Origin: CAHJXF01 sp038225855
GTDB taxonomy: Bacteria > Pseudomonadota > Gammaproteobacteria > Burkholderiales > Burkholderiaceae_D
Reading direction: 5' to 3'
Assembly: GCA_038225855.1 (NCBI GenBank)
Contig: JBBRQU010000001.1
Span: 124,001 to 188,000 of the forward strand
Length of the DNA stretch: 64,000 nucleotides
Shown one piece after another: positions 55,207 to 63,931 of the stretch (the stretch's first letter is position 1; every line of letters begins with the position of its first letter). The notes beneath the pieces were generated by a model. That model saw only the letters and a list, made by a program, of their open reading frames with translations. It was not told the origin of the DNA and ran no database searches. The position numbers and the translations under genes were made by a program.

Positions 55207-56504
55207 CAGAATACGAAACTATAGGAGAGTGAGATGACGTTGATATCCTGGTCGCGGATATTTCTTCCTGAAGGCGCGTCGACAAGCTGCGACACCTCGC
55301 CAATATGCGTCTTCAGATACTCGGCCTTCACCTTGCTCGTGGCCGAAAACGAGTATGCGGTTCCGATTGCCCATGAATGTTGATCGAAGGCGACGATCTG
55401 GTCTGCGCCGGCGCGTTGCGATGCATTGATTTGCGCCGCACCGGGAATGAAATTCGGGACCGTGTTGTCATTGATGCGCTGGTACAGATTGCGGGTGCGC
55501 GCCGTCGAACGCAAAAACGCGTACGAAACATAAGGCGTCCATTGGTCGAATCGACCGAGTAGCGAGAGATAACCGCGATTTCCCTGCGGTGCAATTTCGG
55601 ACTTTGGCACCACGCTGCGCGCGAATTCGCCCACGATTCGAAAATCGGCCGGCAACGCAAGCTCGGTGCCCAAGGTCAATGTCGTATTGGCAATGCTTGC
55701 GGTCGCGGGAATTCCCGGTCCGGGAAGAGAAGGGTCCACTTGATAATACCCAATGCCTGGCGCCAGTTCGACGAATGGAAAGGTGGTGGGAAATGGCTGA
55801 CCGTTGCGTAGCCGGACGACCGCCCGGTGGAGTCCGGCACGAAAGATTTGATCCCTCGCCTTGTACGTCACGACCAAACCTCCGCCGCTGAAGTCCAGGC
55901 TCCTGAACAGCGTCCCCGAAGTCTGGACTCCGGGAATATCGTCGCGAAGCCAGAAACGAAAATCGTTGGTCGATTTGCCCCAATAGCCATCGAACGAGAT
56001 GTCGGCACTTCGAGCCGACCAACTCTTGCTGAACGACAATCCCGTGAAATCGTTGCTCGGAACGATCGAGTACATCTCGGTCGGCAGACGGGCGAAATCG
56101 TAGGTCGCCCCGACGTCGTAGGTTTCTGAATACAAATAAAGCGGAATACGCTGCTTGCCTGCTCGAAAAAGCCAATCGTTGGTGGGGCGATATGCCAGAA
56201 AGGCCCACGATATCGTTCCCTCGTAACGGCTGTCGCTTGCGGTAGCGGGGGCGATCTTGCCCTGCACGGTCGCGCCGAACTTCTCTGCGAACCGGGTATC
56301 GACTTGCAAACCAACGACCGAGTCGCGTTTGAAAGTCCCACGGTCGTCGATAAAGCGCTGGTAACCATAAGATTGATTCGAACTCGCATATCCCACGGTG
56401 CCGAATCCCGAATACGAAACTTCAAATGCCATTGCTTGAATGGGCGTCGATAGGATTAAACCCGCTATGAAGGGTGACATTCGGCGCAGTTTCATATTCG
56501 ACAT
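55206..56504 (-). CDS. Outer-membrane porin (beta-barrel)
   Basis: A 432-residue protein with a signal peptide ending at QAMAFEVS (ATG at 56504 or 56495), alternating hydrophobic strands, and a final strand NVISLSYSFVF. The terminal phenylalanine is the BAM recognition signal. SGFGTVGYA opens the barrel and FRAGKQRIPLYLYSETYDVG gives a typical gram-negative porin strand. Specificity is not evident. Its partner genes suggest an anion or small-solute channel tied to the downstream binding protein. It starts 13 bases after the kinase gene, on the same strand. Confidence 0.86.
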   Translation of the reverse strand: MSNMKLRRMSPFIAGLILSTPIQAMAFEVSYSGFGTVGYASSNQSYGYQRFIDDRGTFKRDSVVGLQVDTRFAEKFGATVQGKIAPATASDSRYEGTISWAFLAYRPTNDWLFRAGKQRIPLYLYSETYDVGATYDFARLPTEMYSIVPSNDFTGLSFSKSWSARSADISFDGYWGKSTNDFRFWLRDDIPGVQTSGTLFRSLDFSGGGLVVTYKARDQIFRAGLHRAVVRLRNGQPFPTTFPFVELAPGIGYYQVDPSLPGPGIPATASIANTTLTLGTELALPADFRIVGEFARSVVPKSEIAPQGNRGYLSLLGRFDQWTPYVSYAFLRSTARTRNLYQRINDNTVPNFIPGAAQINASQRAGADQIVAFDQHSWAIGTAYSFSATSKVKAEYLKTHIGEVSQLVDAPSGRNIRDQDINVISLSYSFVF

Positions 56505-56516
56505 TTTAATTTTTCT

Positions 56517-59500
56517 TTATTGCCGTGAGTCCGGTTCGACCTGAACTCTATCAACTGATATATCCGATACCAGGCGCAAAGCGGTATCGAATTCAAAATT
56601 TTCGAGCGCCCGCGTGATCCCGTGCACGATCGGGCCGGGCAATCGATCTGCGACTGCGTCGGGTCTCGCATCCCAAAGGTCTCTGGCTTCGACGTCACCT
56701 TGTTGCAGCAAGTCCCTGAAGCTTGAAAGCCACTCCGCAGGATCGCTCACGCTCCCCGGGACGGCGTCTTTATGCGGGCTGTCATCGTTCTCGAGTTCGA
56801 AATGAGTCCGCAGCGCGGCGACGAGGGGCGCGAGGCGTTCGGTCGTATGGGTCAGATTGCTGCGGGTTTCGGCGGCATCGTGGGTCCGGGTCGCTTTCTC
56901 CAGGGACGCTGCCCGCGGCTGAACGTCGATCGCGCCGAGGCTGCCCGCGAGTCCCTTCAAGGTGTGCGCTTCCCGCATCGCCCGGTCCCAGTCGCCTGCT
57001 GCGAGCAGGGACCTCATCATCGCTTCGAAGTTTTCATAATCGTGCGCGAAGCGTCGCAGCAACTGTGCGTAGAGCCGGCTCTTTCCATCGGTGTGACGCA
57101 ATCCCGACCGAACGTCGAGACCTTGAATGGCCGGCAGGTTAACCGTGTCGACCAGCCTTGGCGCCGCGCCGCGCACGGATTGCGATGTCTTCGGTCCGGG
57201 TCGCACCGAAGCGCCGCGACCGCTCAAGCGCTCCAACGTGGTGTACAGAATATCGGGGTCGATCGGTTTGCTCAGATGGCCGTTCATGCCGAGCACCTGG
57301 CAGCGTTCGCGCTCGTCGGCCATCGCGTGCGCCGATAGCGCGATGACCGGCAGATCGACGAAGCGCGAATCGAGCCTGAGCAGGCGCGTTGCCTCATACC
57401 CATCCATCACCGGCATCTGCAGGTCCATCAGCACCAACGAATACCAGGCGGCAGGATGTGCGTCGAGGCGCTCGATCGCCTCCTGTCCATTGTTGGCGAC
57501 GTCCACCTCCGCGTGCTTGCTCTCCATGAGTTCAACGGCCAGTTGCTGATTCATCGCGTTGTCTTCGACGAGGAGGACGCGCATCCCCGTGAGATCGATG
57601 CCCACCTCGGCCTGCCGCTCGGACGGCGGCGCTCCGGTCCCGTCGCCCGCCAGCCACCTGACCAGATCCCGCAACGATTCGGGGAGAACCGGCTTGGGTA
57701 CGAAGTGTCGGGCGCCGAGTTCCTCGCCAACGCGATGCATGGTGTCCGAATCGTAGGCCGATACGATCACCGGCAATGGACTGCTGGCGCCGGTTCGCGC
57801 CTTGAGCGCCTTGAGCACTTCCGCCCCATCCATGCGCGGCATCACCCAGTCGATCAGCATCAGGTCATAGGGGCGCCGTTCCTCTTCGGCCCGCTCGACC
57901 ATCGCGAGCGCGATGTCTCCATCGTTCGCGCTGTCGATGCCGCCCGGATAGGTGGCTCCGATACCCAGCGCCCCCAGAAGATCGGTCAAGGCCAGGCTGG
58001 CATCGGGCTGGTCGTCGACCACGAGGACGCGCATCAGAGACGCTCGCGGCAGCGGGGAGGAAGGCGGCGCCGGCGGCTTCGTGAATGGAAAGCGCGCCGT
58101 GAAGATGAAGCTCGAACCCTGCCCGGGTTCGCTCTCCACCCAGATCCTGCCTCCCATCAATTCGACGATCTTCTTGGCGATGGTCAGACCCAGGCCCGTG
58201 CCGCCGTATTTACGGGTCGTCGACCCGTCGGCCTGCGTGAACTCCTGGAACAGCCGCCCGATCTGCGCGGCAGTCATGCCGATGCCGGTGTCGCGCACGG
58301 TGAAGCGCAAGGTTTCGGTATCGGCATCGCGGTCTTCGACGCTGATCATGAGCTTGACGCAACCGCTGTGCGTGAATTTGACGGCGTTCGACAAAAGATT
58401 GCTGAGCACTTGTCCGAGTCGCAAGGCATCGCCCATCAGTGCACCGCCCTCGCCGAGCAGCCTCGACTCGGTGACGTCGAAGAGCAATTCGATGTCCTTT
58501 TCGTGAGCGCGTTGGCGCAGCAGCGAAAGCGCATTTCCCGCGACATCCTCGATGCGAAAACGCCCCTCCTCGAGCTCGAGCTTGCCGGCTTCCACCTTGG
58601 AGAAATCCAGGATGTCGTTGATGATCCCGAGCAGCGACTTGGCCGCGCTGTGAATCTTGCTTACATAGTCGTGCTGGCGCGGATTCAGGTTCGTGCCCAA
58701 TGCGAGATAAGCCATGCCGAGGATCGCGTTCATCGGCGTGCGGATTTCGTGGCTCATGTTGGCCAGGAACATCGACTTGGCGTTGGTTGCGTTGACCGCT
58801 TCCTTCTTCGCAGCTTCGAGTTCCTTTTGCACGGCATGACGGCGGTCGATGTCATCCTCGATCGCCTGCGCCATGTCATCGACGGTGTGCCCTAGCGATA
58901 CCAGTTCGTGGACCCCGCTGACCCGGCCGGTGCGCGTGGCATATCGTCCGGCGGCGAGCAGATCGGCCGCCTTGCCGAGTTGTTGAATGGGAACGAGGAC
59001 CTGTCGCCGAATCACGCGGACGGCGAGCAATACGATGGCGATGGTTGCCGCCATGCTGATCAGCGACAACAGGATCCAGCGTTCCAGCGCAGTCTCTGCT
59101 GCGGCCACATCGGCCCGCGTGCGACGGTCGGTCAAGGTCAACAGGTCGTCGACCGCATGAGATTGGTCGGCCTTGAGAATGCTGTACGCGTTGCTGTTGA
59201 CGAGGGCGCTCGCAAAGTCGAGGCGCGGCTGACCGTCGGACACGAATTCCTTGGTATCGGGGTTGTAGAGCCCCTGGGTCGCGGCGAATGCGATCTTTTC
59301 AACCTCGTTCATCCCGGCGGTGGCGTCCAGCACGCGATTGAGGGCGACCAGTTCGTCGGTGCTGAATCCCTCGGCTTTCATGACATCCGCGAGCGCTCGC
59401 CTGGCGCCCTCCTTCGGTACCTCGTGCTTGACGCGCCCTGCGATGACGTCGTCCCAATAGGTGCTCGGGTTCGCCGCTGCCGGCGCAGGCTTTTCTCCGT

Positions 59501-59840
59501 TGCGCACGGCCAGAATGTCGTAGTAGTAAAGGAGATAACGCGGCTCGCCGGTGGCCGTATAGGCGCGCACCAGGCTCGCGAGACGTTCGGTCTCGCGCTG
59601 CAGTTCATTGGCGCGAGCGAGAGCCGTTTGCCGATGGGCTTGCGCGGCGTCGACCGCGTGGTGCGATTGCTTGATCGCCAGCAGAAACATCGCGTTCGCA
59701 CCGAGCGCGAACAGCACCAGCCCGAAAAACCACGAAGATACTTTTCGCAGGCGCACGCGCTTTTCCGCTAGAGAAGATCGCGAGGAGCGCCCGAGCCGGC
59801 GGGCTGATCGGCGCGTTGGTCGGTCGCGCGACGAGCCCAT
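56517..59840 (-). CDS. Hybrid histidine kinase (TM-periplasmic-TM-HAMP-HisKA-HATPase-REC-REC-HPt)
   Basis: A 1107-residue inner-membrane sensor. Helix TM1 is at 37-57, a ~195-residue mostly helical periplasmic domain at 58-254, TM2 at 255-277, and HAMP near 278-330. The phospho-accepting His364 is in NMSHEIRTPMNAI. The ATPase has NLLSNAVKFT, DTGIGM and GGTGLGL. Receiver 1 is at ~603-730 (Asp664 in LIDWVMP), receiver 2 at ~752-872 (Asp806 in LMDLQMP), and an HPt domain has His959 in AHTLKGLAGSLG. A full phosphorelay is thus in one chain. It overlaps the cyclase gene upstream by 73 bases and precedes the porin. The output partner is not fused. Confidence 0.95.
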   Translation of the reverse strand: MGSSRDRPTRRSARRLGRSSRSSLAEKRVRLRKVSSWFFGLVLFALGANAMFLLAIKQSHHAVDAAQAHRQTALARANELQRETERLASLVRAYTATGEPRYLLYYYDILAVRNGEKPAPAAANPSTYWDDVIAGRVKHEVPKEGARRALADVMKAEGFSTDELVALNRVLDATAGMNEVEKIAFAATQGLYNPDTKEFVSDGQPRLDFASALVNSNAYSILKADQSHAVDDLLTLTDRRTRADVAAAETALERWILLSLISMAATIAIVLLAVRVIRRQVLVPIQQLGKAADLLAAGRYATRTGRVSGVHELVSLGHTVDDMAQAIEDDIDRRHAVQKELEAAKKEAVNATNAKSMFLANMSHEIRTPMNAILGMAYLALGTNLNPRQHDYVSKIHSAAKSLLGIINDILDFSKVEAGKLELEEGRFRIEDVAGNALSLLRQRAHEKDIELLFDVTESRLLGEGGALMGDALRLGQVLSNLLSNAVKFTHSGCVKLMISVEDRDADTETLRFTVRDTGIGMTAAQIGRLFQEFTQADGSTTRKYGGTGLGLTIAKKIVELMGGRIWVESEPGQGSSFIFTARFPFTKPPAPPSSPLPRASLMRVLVVDDQPDASLALTDLLGALGIGATYPGGIDSANDGDIALAMVERAEEERRPYDLMLIDWVMPRMDGAEVLKALKARTGASSPLPVIVSAYDSDTMHRVGEELGARHFVPKPVLPESLRDLVRWLAGDGTGAPPSERQAEVGIDLTGMRVLLVEDNAMNQQLAVELMESKHAEVDVANNGQEAIERLDAHPAAWYSLVLMDLQMPVMDGYEATRLLRLDSRFVDLPVIALSAHAMADERERCQVLGMNGHLSKPIDPDILYTTLERLSGRGASVRPGPKTSQSVRGAAPRLVDTVNLPAIQGLDVRSGLRHTDGKSRLYAQLLRRFAHDYENFEAMMRSLLAAGDWDRAMREAHTLKGLAGSLGAIDVQPRAASLEKATRTHDAAETRSNLTHTTERLAPLVAALRTHFELENDDSPHKDAVPGSVSDPAEWLSSFRDLLQQGDVEARDLWDARPDAVADRLPGPIVHGITRALENFEFDTALRLVSDISVDRVQVEPDSRQ

Positions 59841-61057
59841 GTTCTGGCCTGACCGTCGTCGACGGAAGCGGTGTCGCGACCGGCTGAATATCCGAGCACG
59901 GCATACGCCGCGACCGGACGATGAAAGCCCTTGAGGTTCAATTCGCCGACCGGTTCCGTATCGACAAAGTCAGCGACAAAACCCTGCACCCGCTGCGAAA
60001 TGAGAATCTGCCCGCCCGCGGCTTCGCTACAAAGGCGCGCAGCGAGATTGGTCACCGTCCCAATCACGCCGTAGTCGCGGCGGCCTTCGAAACCGATCGC
60101 GCCGATGGTCGCGTAGCCTTGGGCGATTCCTATCCCCATCGCGAGTTCGTAACCGCGCTTCTTCCATCCTTGCGCGAGAGTCGTGAAGCACTCCTGCATC
60201 GCGATGGTGGTTCGCACCGCCTTGCCGCCGGGGTTGTCGATCTCCACCGGATCGTTGTAGAAGATCATGATGCCGTCGCCTGCGAATCGTTCGATCGTGC
60301 CGCCGCTCTCCATGACGATCGCACCCATCGCAGCGTGATACTCGTTGATGACCCGCATCACGTCTTCCGGGTCCGAGGTCTCGGTGAATGCCGTGAAGCC
60401 GCGCAAGTCGAGGAACACGGCCGCAACTTCGCGGCGATGCGACTTGAGTGGATCGTCGGCCGTTCCCGACAACAGAAAATCCACCACCGACGGCGAAAAG
60501 AATCGCTTCAGGCGGCCCAGGCGTTCCACTTGATTGACACCGTCCCGGACGCGATGCTCGAGAGTCCGATTGAAGTCGGACAGTTCGGTTGCCTGTGTTT
60601 CCAGCGTAGCGATCATGCGTTCCATCGCCTTTGCCTGAGCGTGCAGCGTGAGATGCGTCTTGATTCGCGCCTTGACGATGGCCGCGCTGATCGGCTTGGT
60701 CAGGTAGTCCACGCCTCCCAATTCCAGCCCTCTGGTTTCGTCCTCCACTTCGTTCATGGCCGTCACGAAGATGACCGGAATGCCGCGCGTTGCGGGATCG
60801 GCCTTGAGCCTTCTGCACACCTCGTACCCATCCATGCCGGGCATCATGATGTCGAGCAGGATCATGTCGGGCGGCGTTGCCGAAGTCGCAAGCTTGAGCG
60901 CCTTGTCTCCGCTCACCGCTGCCTTGGTGCGGTAGTCGGACTTCAAGACCTCGGCCAGCAGGGTCAGGTTCGCAGGCGTGTCGTCGACCATGAGGATGGT
61001 CGGTTTCTCGGCAGGGGAAGCCGCCGCGCTTGCGTGACCATTCTTTTGAGCGCCCAT
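59768..61057 (-). CDS. Response regulator with class III adenylate/guanylate cyclase domain
   Basis: A 429-residue cytosolic protein. The REC domain (18-135) has the acidic pair DD at 25-26, Asp69 in LLDIMMPGMDG and Lys121 in YLTKP. A helical linker (~136-190) follows. The cyclase domain (~205-390) has metal-binding Asp217 in VFLDLRGFTAF and Asp261 in FAGDGIMIF, plus GIGIAQGYATIGAIG and TVTNLAARLC. It probably makes cAMP or cGMP when phosphorylated; which nucleotide cannot be read safely. The C-terminal ~40 residues overlap the kinase gene. The cognate kinase is very likely the hybrid kinase immediately downstream. Confidence 0.93.
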   Translation of the reverse strand: MGAQKNGHASAAASPAEKPTILMVDDTPANLTLLAEVLKSDYRTKAAVSGDKALKLATSATPPDMILLDIMMPGMDGYEVCRRLKADPATRGIPVIFVTAMNEVEDETRGLELGGVDYLTKPISAAIVKARIKTHLTLHAQAKAMERMIATLETQATELSDFNRTLEHRVRDGVNQVERLGRLKRFFSPSVVDFLLSGTADDPLKSHRREVAAVFLDLRGFTAFTETSDPEDVMRVINEYHAAMGAIVMESGGTIERFAGDGIMIFYNDPVEIDNPGGKAVRTTIAMQECFTTLAQGWKKRGYELAMGIGIAQGYATIGAIGFEGRRDYGVIGTVTNLAARLCSEAAGGQILISQRVQGFVADFVDTEPVGELNLKGFHRPVAAYAVLGYSAGRDTASVDDGQARTWARRATDQRADQPAGSGAPRDLL

Positions 61058-61296
61058 CCAACCGTCTCCCGATACGTCGTCGAAGCCAATTGCAACATGT
61101 CCCAGTGCGATGTCAACAGTTATTGTGAAGCATGGCGCACGCCGGATCCGGGCGCCATGTGATTATTCCCTTACCTCGGGCGCCGTCACCGCGTAGCGGA
61201 TAATCGCGGCTCCGGTTTTTGTATGGACGGTCGCGCGCCTGTGATCACGTGTCCGCTTTTTCCCTGCGCCTGGTCCCGCGTCTTGCCTTTTCCACA

Positions 61297-62340
61297 ATGA
61301 AAAAGATCCTCATCCTCGGTGTCAACGGCTTCATCGGCCATCACCTCTCCAATCGCATCCTCGAGACCACCGATTGGGAAGTATTCGGCATGGACATGCA
61401 GTCCGAGCGCGTGACCGACCTGCTCGATCACGAGCGCTTTCACTTCTTCGAAGGCGACATCACGATCAACAAGGAGTGGATCGAATACAACGTCAAGAAG
61501 TGTGACGTGCTGCTGCCGCTGGTCGCGATCGCCACGCCGGCCACCTACGTACGCCAGCCTCTGCGCGTGTTCGAGCTCGACTTCGAAGCGAACCTGCCGA
61601 TCGTTCGTCAGGCGGTCAAGTACGGCAAGCGCGTGATCTTCCCGTCGACCTCCGAGGTCTACGGCATGAGTCGCGACGCCGAATTCGATCCCTACGCATC
61701 GGAACTCGTGTACGGACCGATCGACAAGCCGCGCTGGATCTACGCGTGCTCGAAACAGTTGATGGATCGCGTGATCGCCGCCTACGGCCAGGAGCAGGGA
61801 CTCGACTACACGCTGTTCCGACCGTTCAACTGGATCGGCTCGGGCCTCGACTCGATCCACACCGCGAAGGAAGGATCGAGCCGCGTCATCACGCAGTTCT
61901 TCGGTCACATCGTGCGCGGCGAAGCGATCAGCCTGGTCGATGGCGGCGCGCAGAAACGCGCGTTCACCTACATCGACGACGGCATATCGGCGCTGATGAA
62001 AATCATCGCCAACGAGGGCGACGTCGCGAGCGGCAAGATCTACAACATCGGCAACCCCGCGAACAATTATTCGGTGCGCGAACTGGCGACCATGATGCTC
62101 GCGCTCGCGGCCGAATATCCCGAGTACGCGGACTCGGCCGCCAAGGTCAAGCTGATCGAGACCACCTCGGGCGCGTACTACGGCGCCGGGTATCAGGACG
62201 TGCAGAACCGCGTCCCGAAAATAGAGAACACCATGCGCGAACTCGATTGGGCGCCCCAGGTGGCGATGGACGATGCGCTGCGTCGCATCTTCGATGCGTA
62301 TCGCGGCCAGGTGGCCGAGGCGCGCAGCCTCGTCGATTGA
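61297..62340 (+). CDS. arnA: UDP-glucuronate decarboxylase (ArnA C-terminal activity as a separate protein)
   Basis: This NAD-dependent SDR enzyme oxidises and decarboxylates UDP-glucuronate to UDP-4-keto-arabinose. The 347 residues start MKKILILGVNGFIGHHLSNR, with the GxxGxxG cofactor motif. They contain PLVAIATPATYVRQPLRVFE, PSTSEVYGM (the active-site Ser/Thr), the YxxxK-equivalent WIYACSKQLMDRV, and FRPFNWIGSGLDSI. These match the C-terminal half of E. coli ArnA, including the Arg-rich decarboxylase pocket segment (IGSGLD to KEGSSRVI). It is 7.3 kb from the formyltransferase gene, with the antisense signalling module between them. Confidence 0.94.
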   Translation: MKKILILGVNGFIGHHLSNRILETTDWEVFGMDMQSERVTDLLDHERFHFFEGDITINKEWIEYNVKKCDVLLPLVAIATPATYVRQPLRVFELDFEANLPIVRQAVKYGKRVIFPSTSEVYGMSRDAEFDPYASELVYGPIDKPRWIYACSKQLMDRVIAAYGQEQGLDYTLFRPFNWIGSGLDSIHTAKEGSSRVITQFFGHIVRGEAISLVDGGAQKRAFTYIDDGISALMKIIANEGDVASGKIYNIGNPANNYSVRELATMMLALAAEYPEYADSAAKVKLIETTSGAYYGAGYQDVQNRVPKIENTMRELDWAPQVAMDDALRRIFDAYRGQVAEARSLVD

Positions 62341-62351
62341 TCGTCCCGCGC

Positions 62352-62918
62352 ATGGCGTCGCTTCATATCCGCAAGGCCGAACCCGCGGATCTGCCGGCCT
62401 TGCATCGTCTGGTCATCGGACTGGCGCGCTACGAACGTCTCGCAGACCAGGTGGTTTCGACGCCTGCGGACTTCGAGCGCGCCCTGTTCGGCGATGGTGC
62501 ATCTGTCGAAGCCGTGCTGCTGTGGCCGAACGCACAAGAGCAAGGCGGGCCGGTCGCGTTCGCGCTTTACTTTCACAACTTCTCGACTTTCCTCGGCAGG
62601 CGCGGCCTGTATCTCGAAGACCTGTTCGTAACCCCGGAACAGCGCGGACACGGCTACGGCAAGGCCTTGCTGATCCACCTCGCGCGCATCGCGGTCGAGC
62701 GCGGCTGTGGGCGCTTCGAGTGGTCGGTGCTGGACTGGAATGTCGATGCGCAGGCCTTCTACCAAAGCCTCGGCGCGGTCGTGATGCCCGACTGGCGCAT
62801 CACGCGCGTGACCGGCGACGCGCTGCATGCGCTAGCCAACGCGTTCGCGAATCAGGACGACGCGCACGACGACGCGCCACGACAACCCGCGGGACAACGC
62901 ATCGTGAACCCGACATGA
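62352..62918 (+). CDS. GNAT family N-acetyltransferase
   Basis: A 188-residue acyl-CoA-dependent acetyltransferase. LHIRKAEPADLPALHRLVIGLARYERLAD at the N-terminus and FALYFHNFSTFLGRRGLYLEDLFVTPEQRGHGYGKALLIHLARIA resemble the spermidine/thialysine acetyltransferase (SSAT-like) group; QRGHGYGK is the acetyl-CoA loop. The C-terminal ~35 residues are a polar, Asp/Gln-rich tail. It lies between the arn decarboxylase and arnD, overlapping arnD by four bases (ATGA), so it is co-expressed with them. A polyamine or amino-sugar substrate is possible but unproven. Confidence 0.9.
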   Translation: MASLHIRKAEPADLPALHRLVIGLARYERLADQVVSTPADFERALFGDGASVEAVLLWPNAQEQGGPVAFALYFHNFSTFLGRRGLYLEDLFVTPEQRGHGYGKALLIHLARIAVERGCGRFEWSVLDWNVDAQAFYQSLGAVVMPDWRITRVTGDALHALANAFANQDDAHDDAPRQPAGQRIVNPT

Positions 62919-63847
62919 ATGCACGGCATCTCACCCTCAAGGTCGACGTCGATACGCTGCGCGGCACGATGGAGGGTGTGCCTCGCCTGCTTGATCTCTT
63001 CGATCGTCACCACATCACCGCCACGTTCCTGTTCAGCCTCGGGCCCGACCACACCGGTCGTGCAATCAGGCGTGCGTTGCGCCCGGGCTTCTTCTCGAAG
63101 GTCAAGCGCACCTCGGTGATCGAGCACTACGGCATCAAGACGCTGCTCTACGGAACGCTGCTCGCAGGCCCCGATATCGGACGGCGTGCGGCAAACGTGA
63201 TGCGCGAAACCAAGCAACGCGGACACGAAGTCGGCATCCACACCTGGGACCACACGTTATGGCAGGACCATGTGCGCGATCGTTCAGCGCGCTGGACCTG
63301 GCATCAGATGGGGCGTGCCTATCGACGCTTCGGCGATATCTTCAAAGAGCTGCCCCGCACGCATGGCGCCGCGGGCTGGCAGATGAACGACGATGCCTTG
63401 CGGCAACTCGACACATGGGGAATGCGCTATGCGTCCGATGGACGCGTAGCCGATGACGAGGTCGATCGCGGCGCCTTCCGGCCTTCGGTCGGTGGGCGCG
63501 CGCTCGAATGCATACAGATTCCCTCGACGCTCGCCACGCTCGACGAGTTGATCGGCATCGAGGGACGCGATGCGATCGGCGCCGCCGATGCACTGCTCGC
63601 GAAAACCGCGGATTCGCGGAGCGACGAGGTGTTCACGCTGCATGCCGAACTCGAAGGCATGAAGCTCATCGACGCATTCGAGCGACTGATCGTAGGTTGG
63701 AAAGCTCAGGGCTTTGCCTTGGGCACTCTGGCCGAAGCCTATGCGCGCATCGACCCGCAGCGCGTCCCGTTGCATTCATGGCGCTGGGGCTCGATTGCCG
63801 GCCGCAGCGGCGAGGTGATGGTCACCGGGGAACGCATCACGCGATGA
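62915..63847 (+). CDS. arnD: 4-deoxy-4-formamido-L-arabinose-phosphoundecaprenol deformylase
   Basis: ArnD, of the NodB polysaccharide deacetylase family, removes the formyl group from undecaprenyl-P-Ara4FN before flipping. The 310 residues have KVDVDTLRGTMEGVPRLLDLF with the first metal/catalytic Asp, ATFLFSLGPDHTGR, and HEVGIHTWDHTLWQDHV with the His pair for metal binding. HGAAGWQMNDDAL and FTLHAELEGMKLIDAFERLI follow. Family length and motifs match E. coli ArnD (296). It is the last gene of the arn cluster, followed by a hairpin. Confidence 0.94.
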   Translation: MNARHLTLKVDVDTLRGTMEGVPRLLDLFDRHHITATFLFSLGPDHTGRAIRRALRPGFFSKVKRTSVIEHYGIKTLLYGTLLAGPDIGRRAANVMRETKQRGHEVGIHTWDHTLWQDHVRDRSARWTWHQMGRAYRRFGDIFKELPRTHGAAGWQMNDDALRQLDTWGMRYASDGRVADDEVDRGAFRPSVGGRALECIQIPSTLATLDELIGIEGRDAIGAADALLAKTADSRSDEVFTLHAELEGMKLIDAFERLIVGWKAQGFALGTLAEAYARIDPQRVPLHSWRWGSIAGRSGEVMVTGERITR

Positions 63848-63860
63848 TGGAAAACAAGAA

Positions 63861-63911
63861 ATCGGCGGCTCGAAAGCCGCCGATCGAAGCTTCACATCGT
63901 TAGAAGCTTGA
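63861..63911. terminator. Hairpins after arnD, candidate bidirectional terminator
   Basis: ATCGGCGGCT-CGAA-AGCCGCCGAT is a perfect 10-bp stem with a 4-base loop (63861-63884), 14 bases past the arnD stop. A second inverted pair GAAGCTTC/GAAGCTT follows to 63911. No long T-run is present. Confidence 0.6.
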
Positions 63912-63931
63912 AAGACTGTGGCGGAGAGGCT

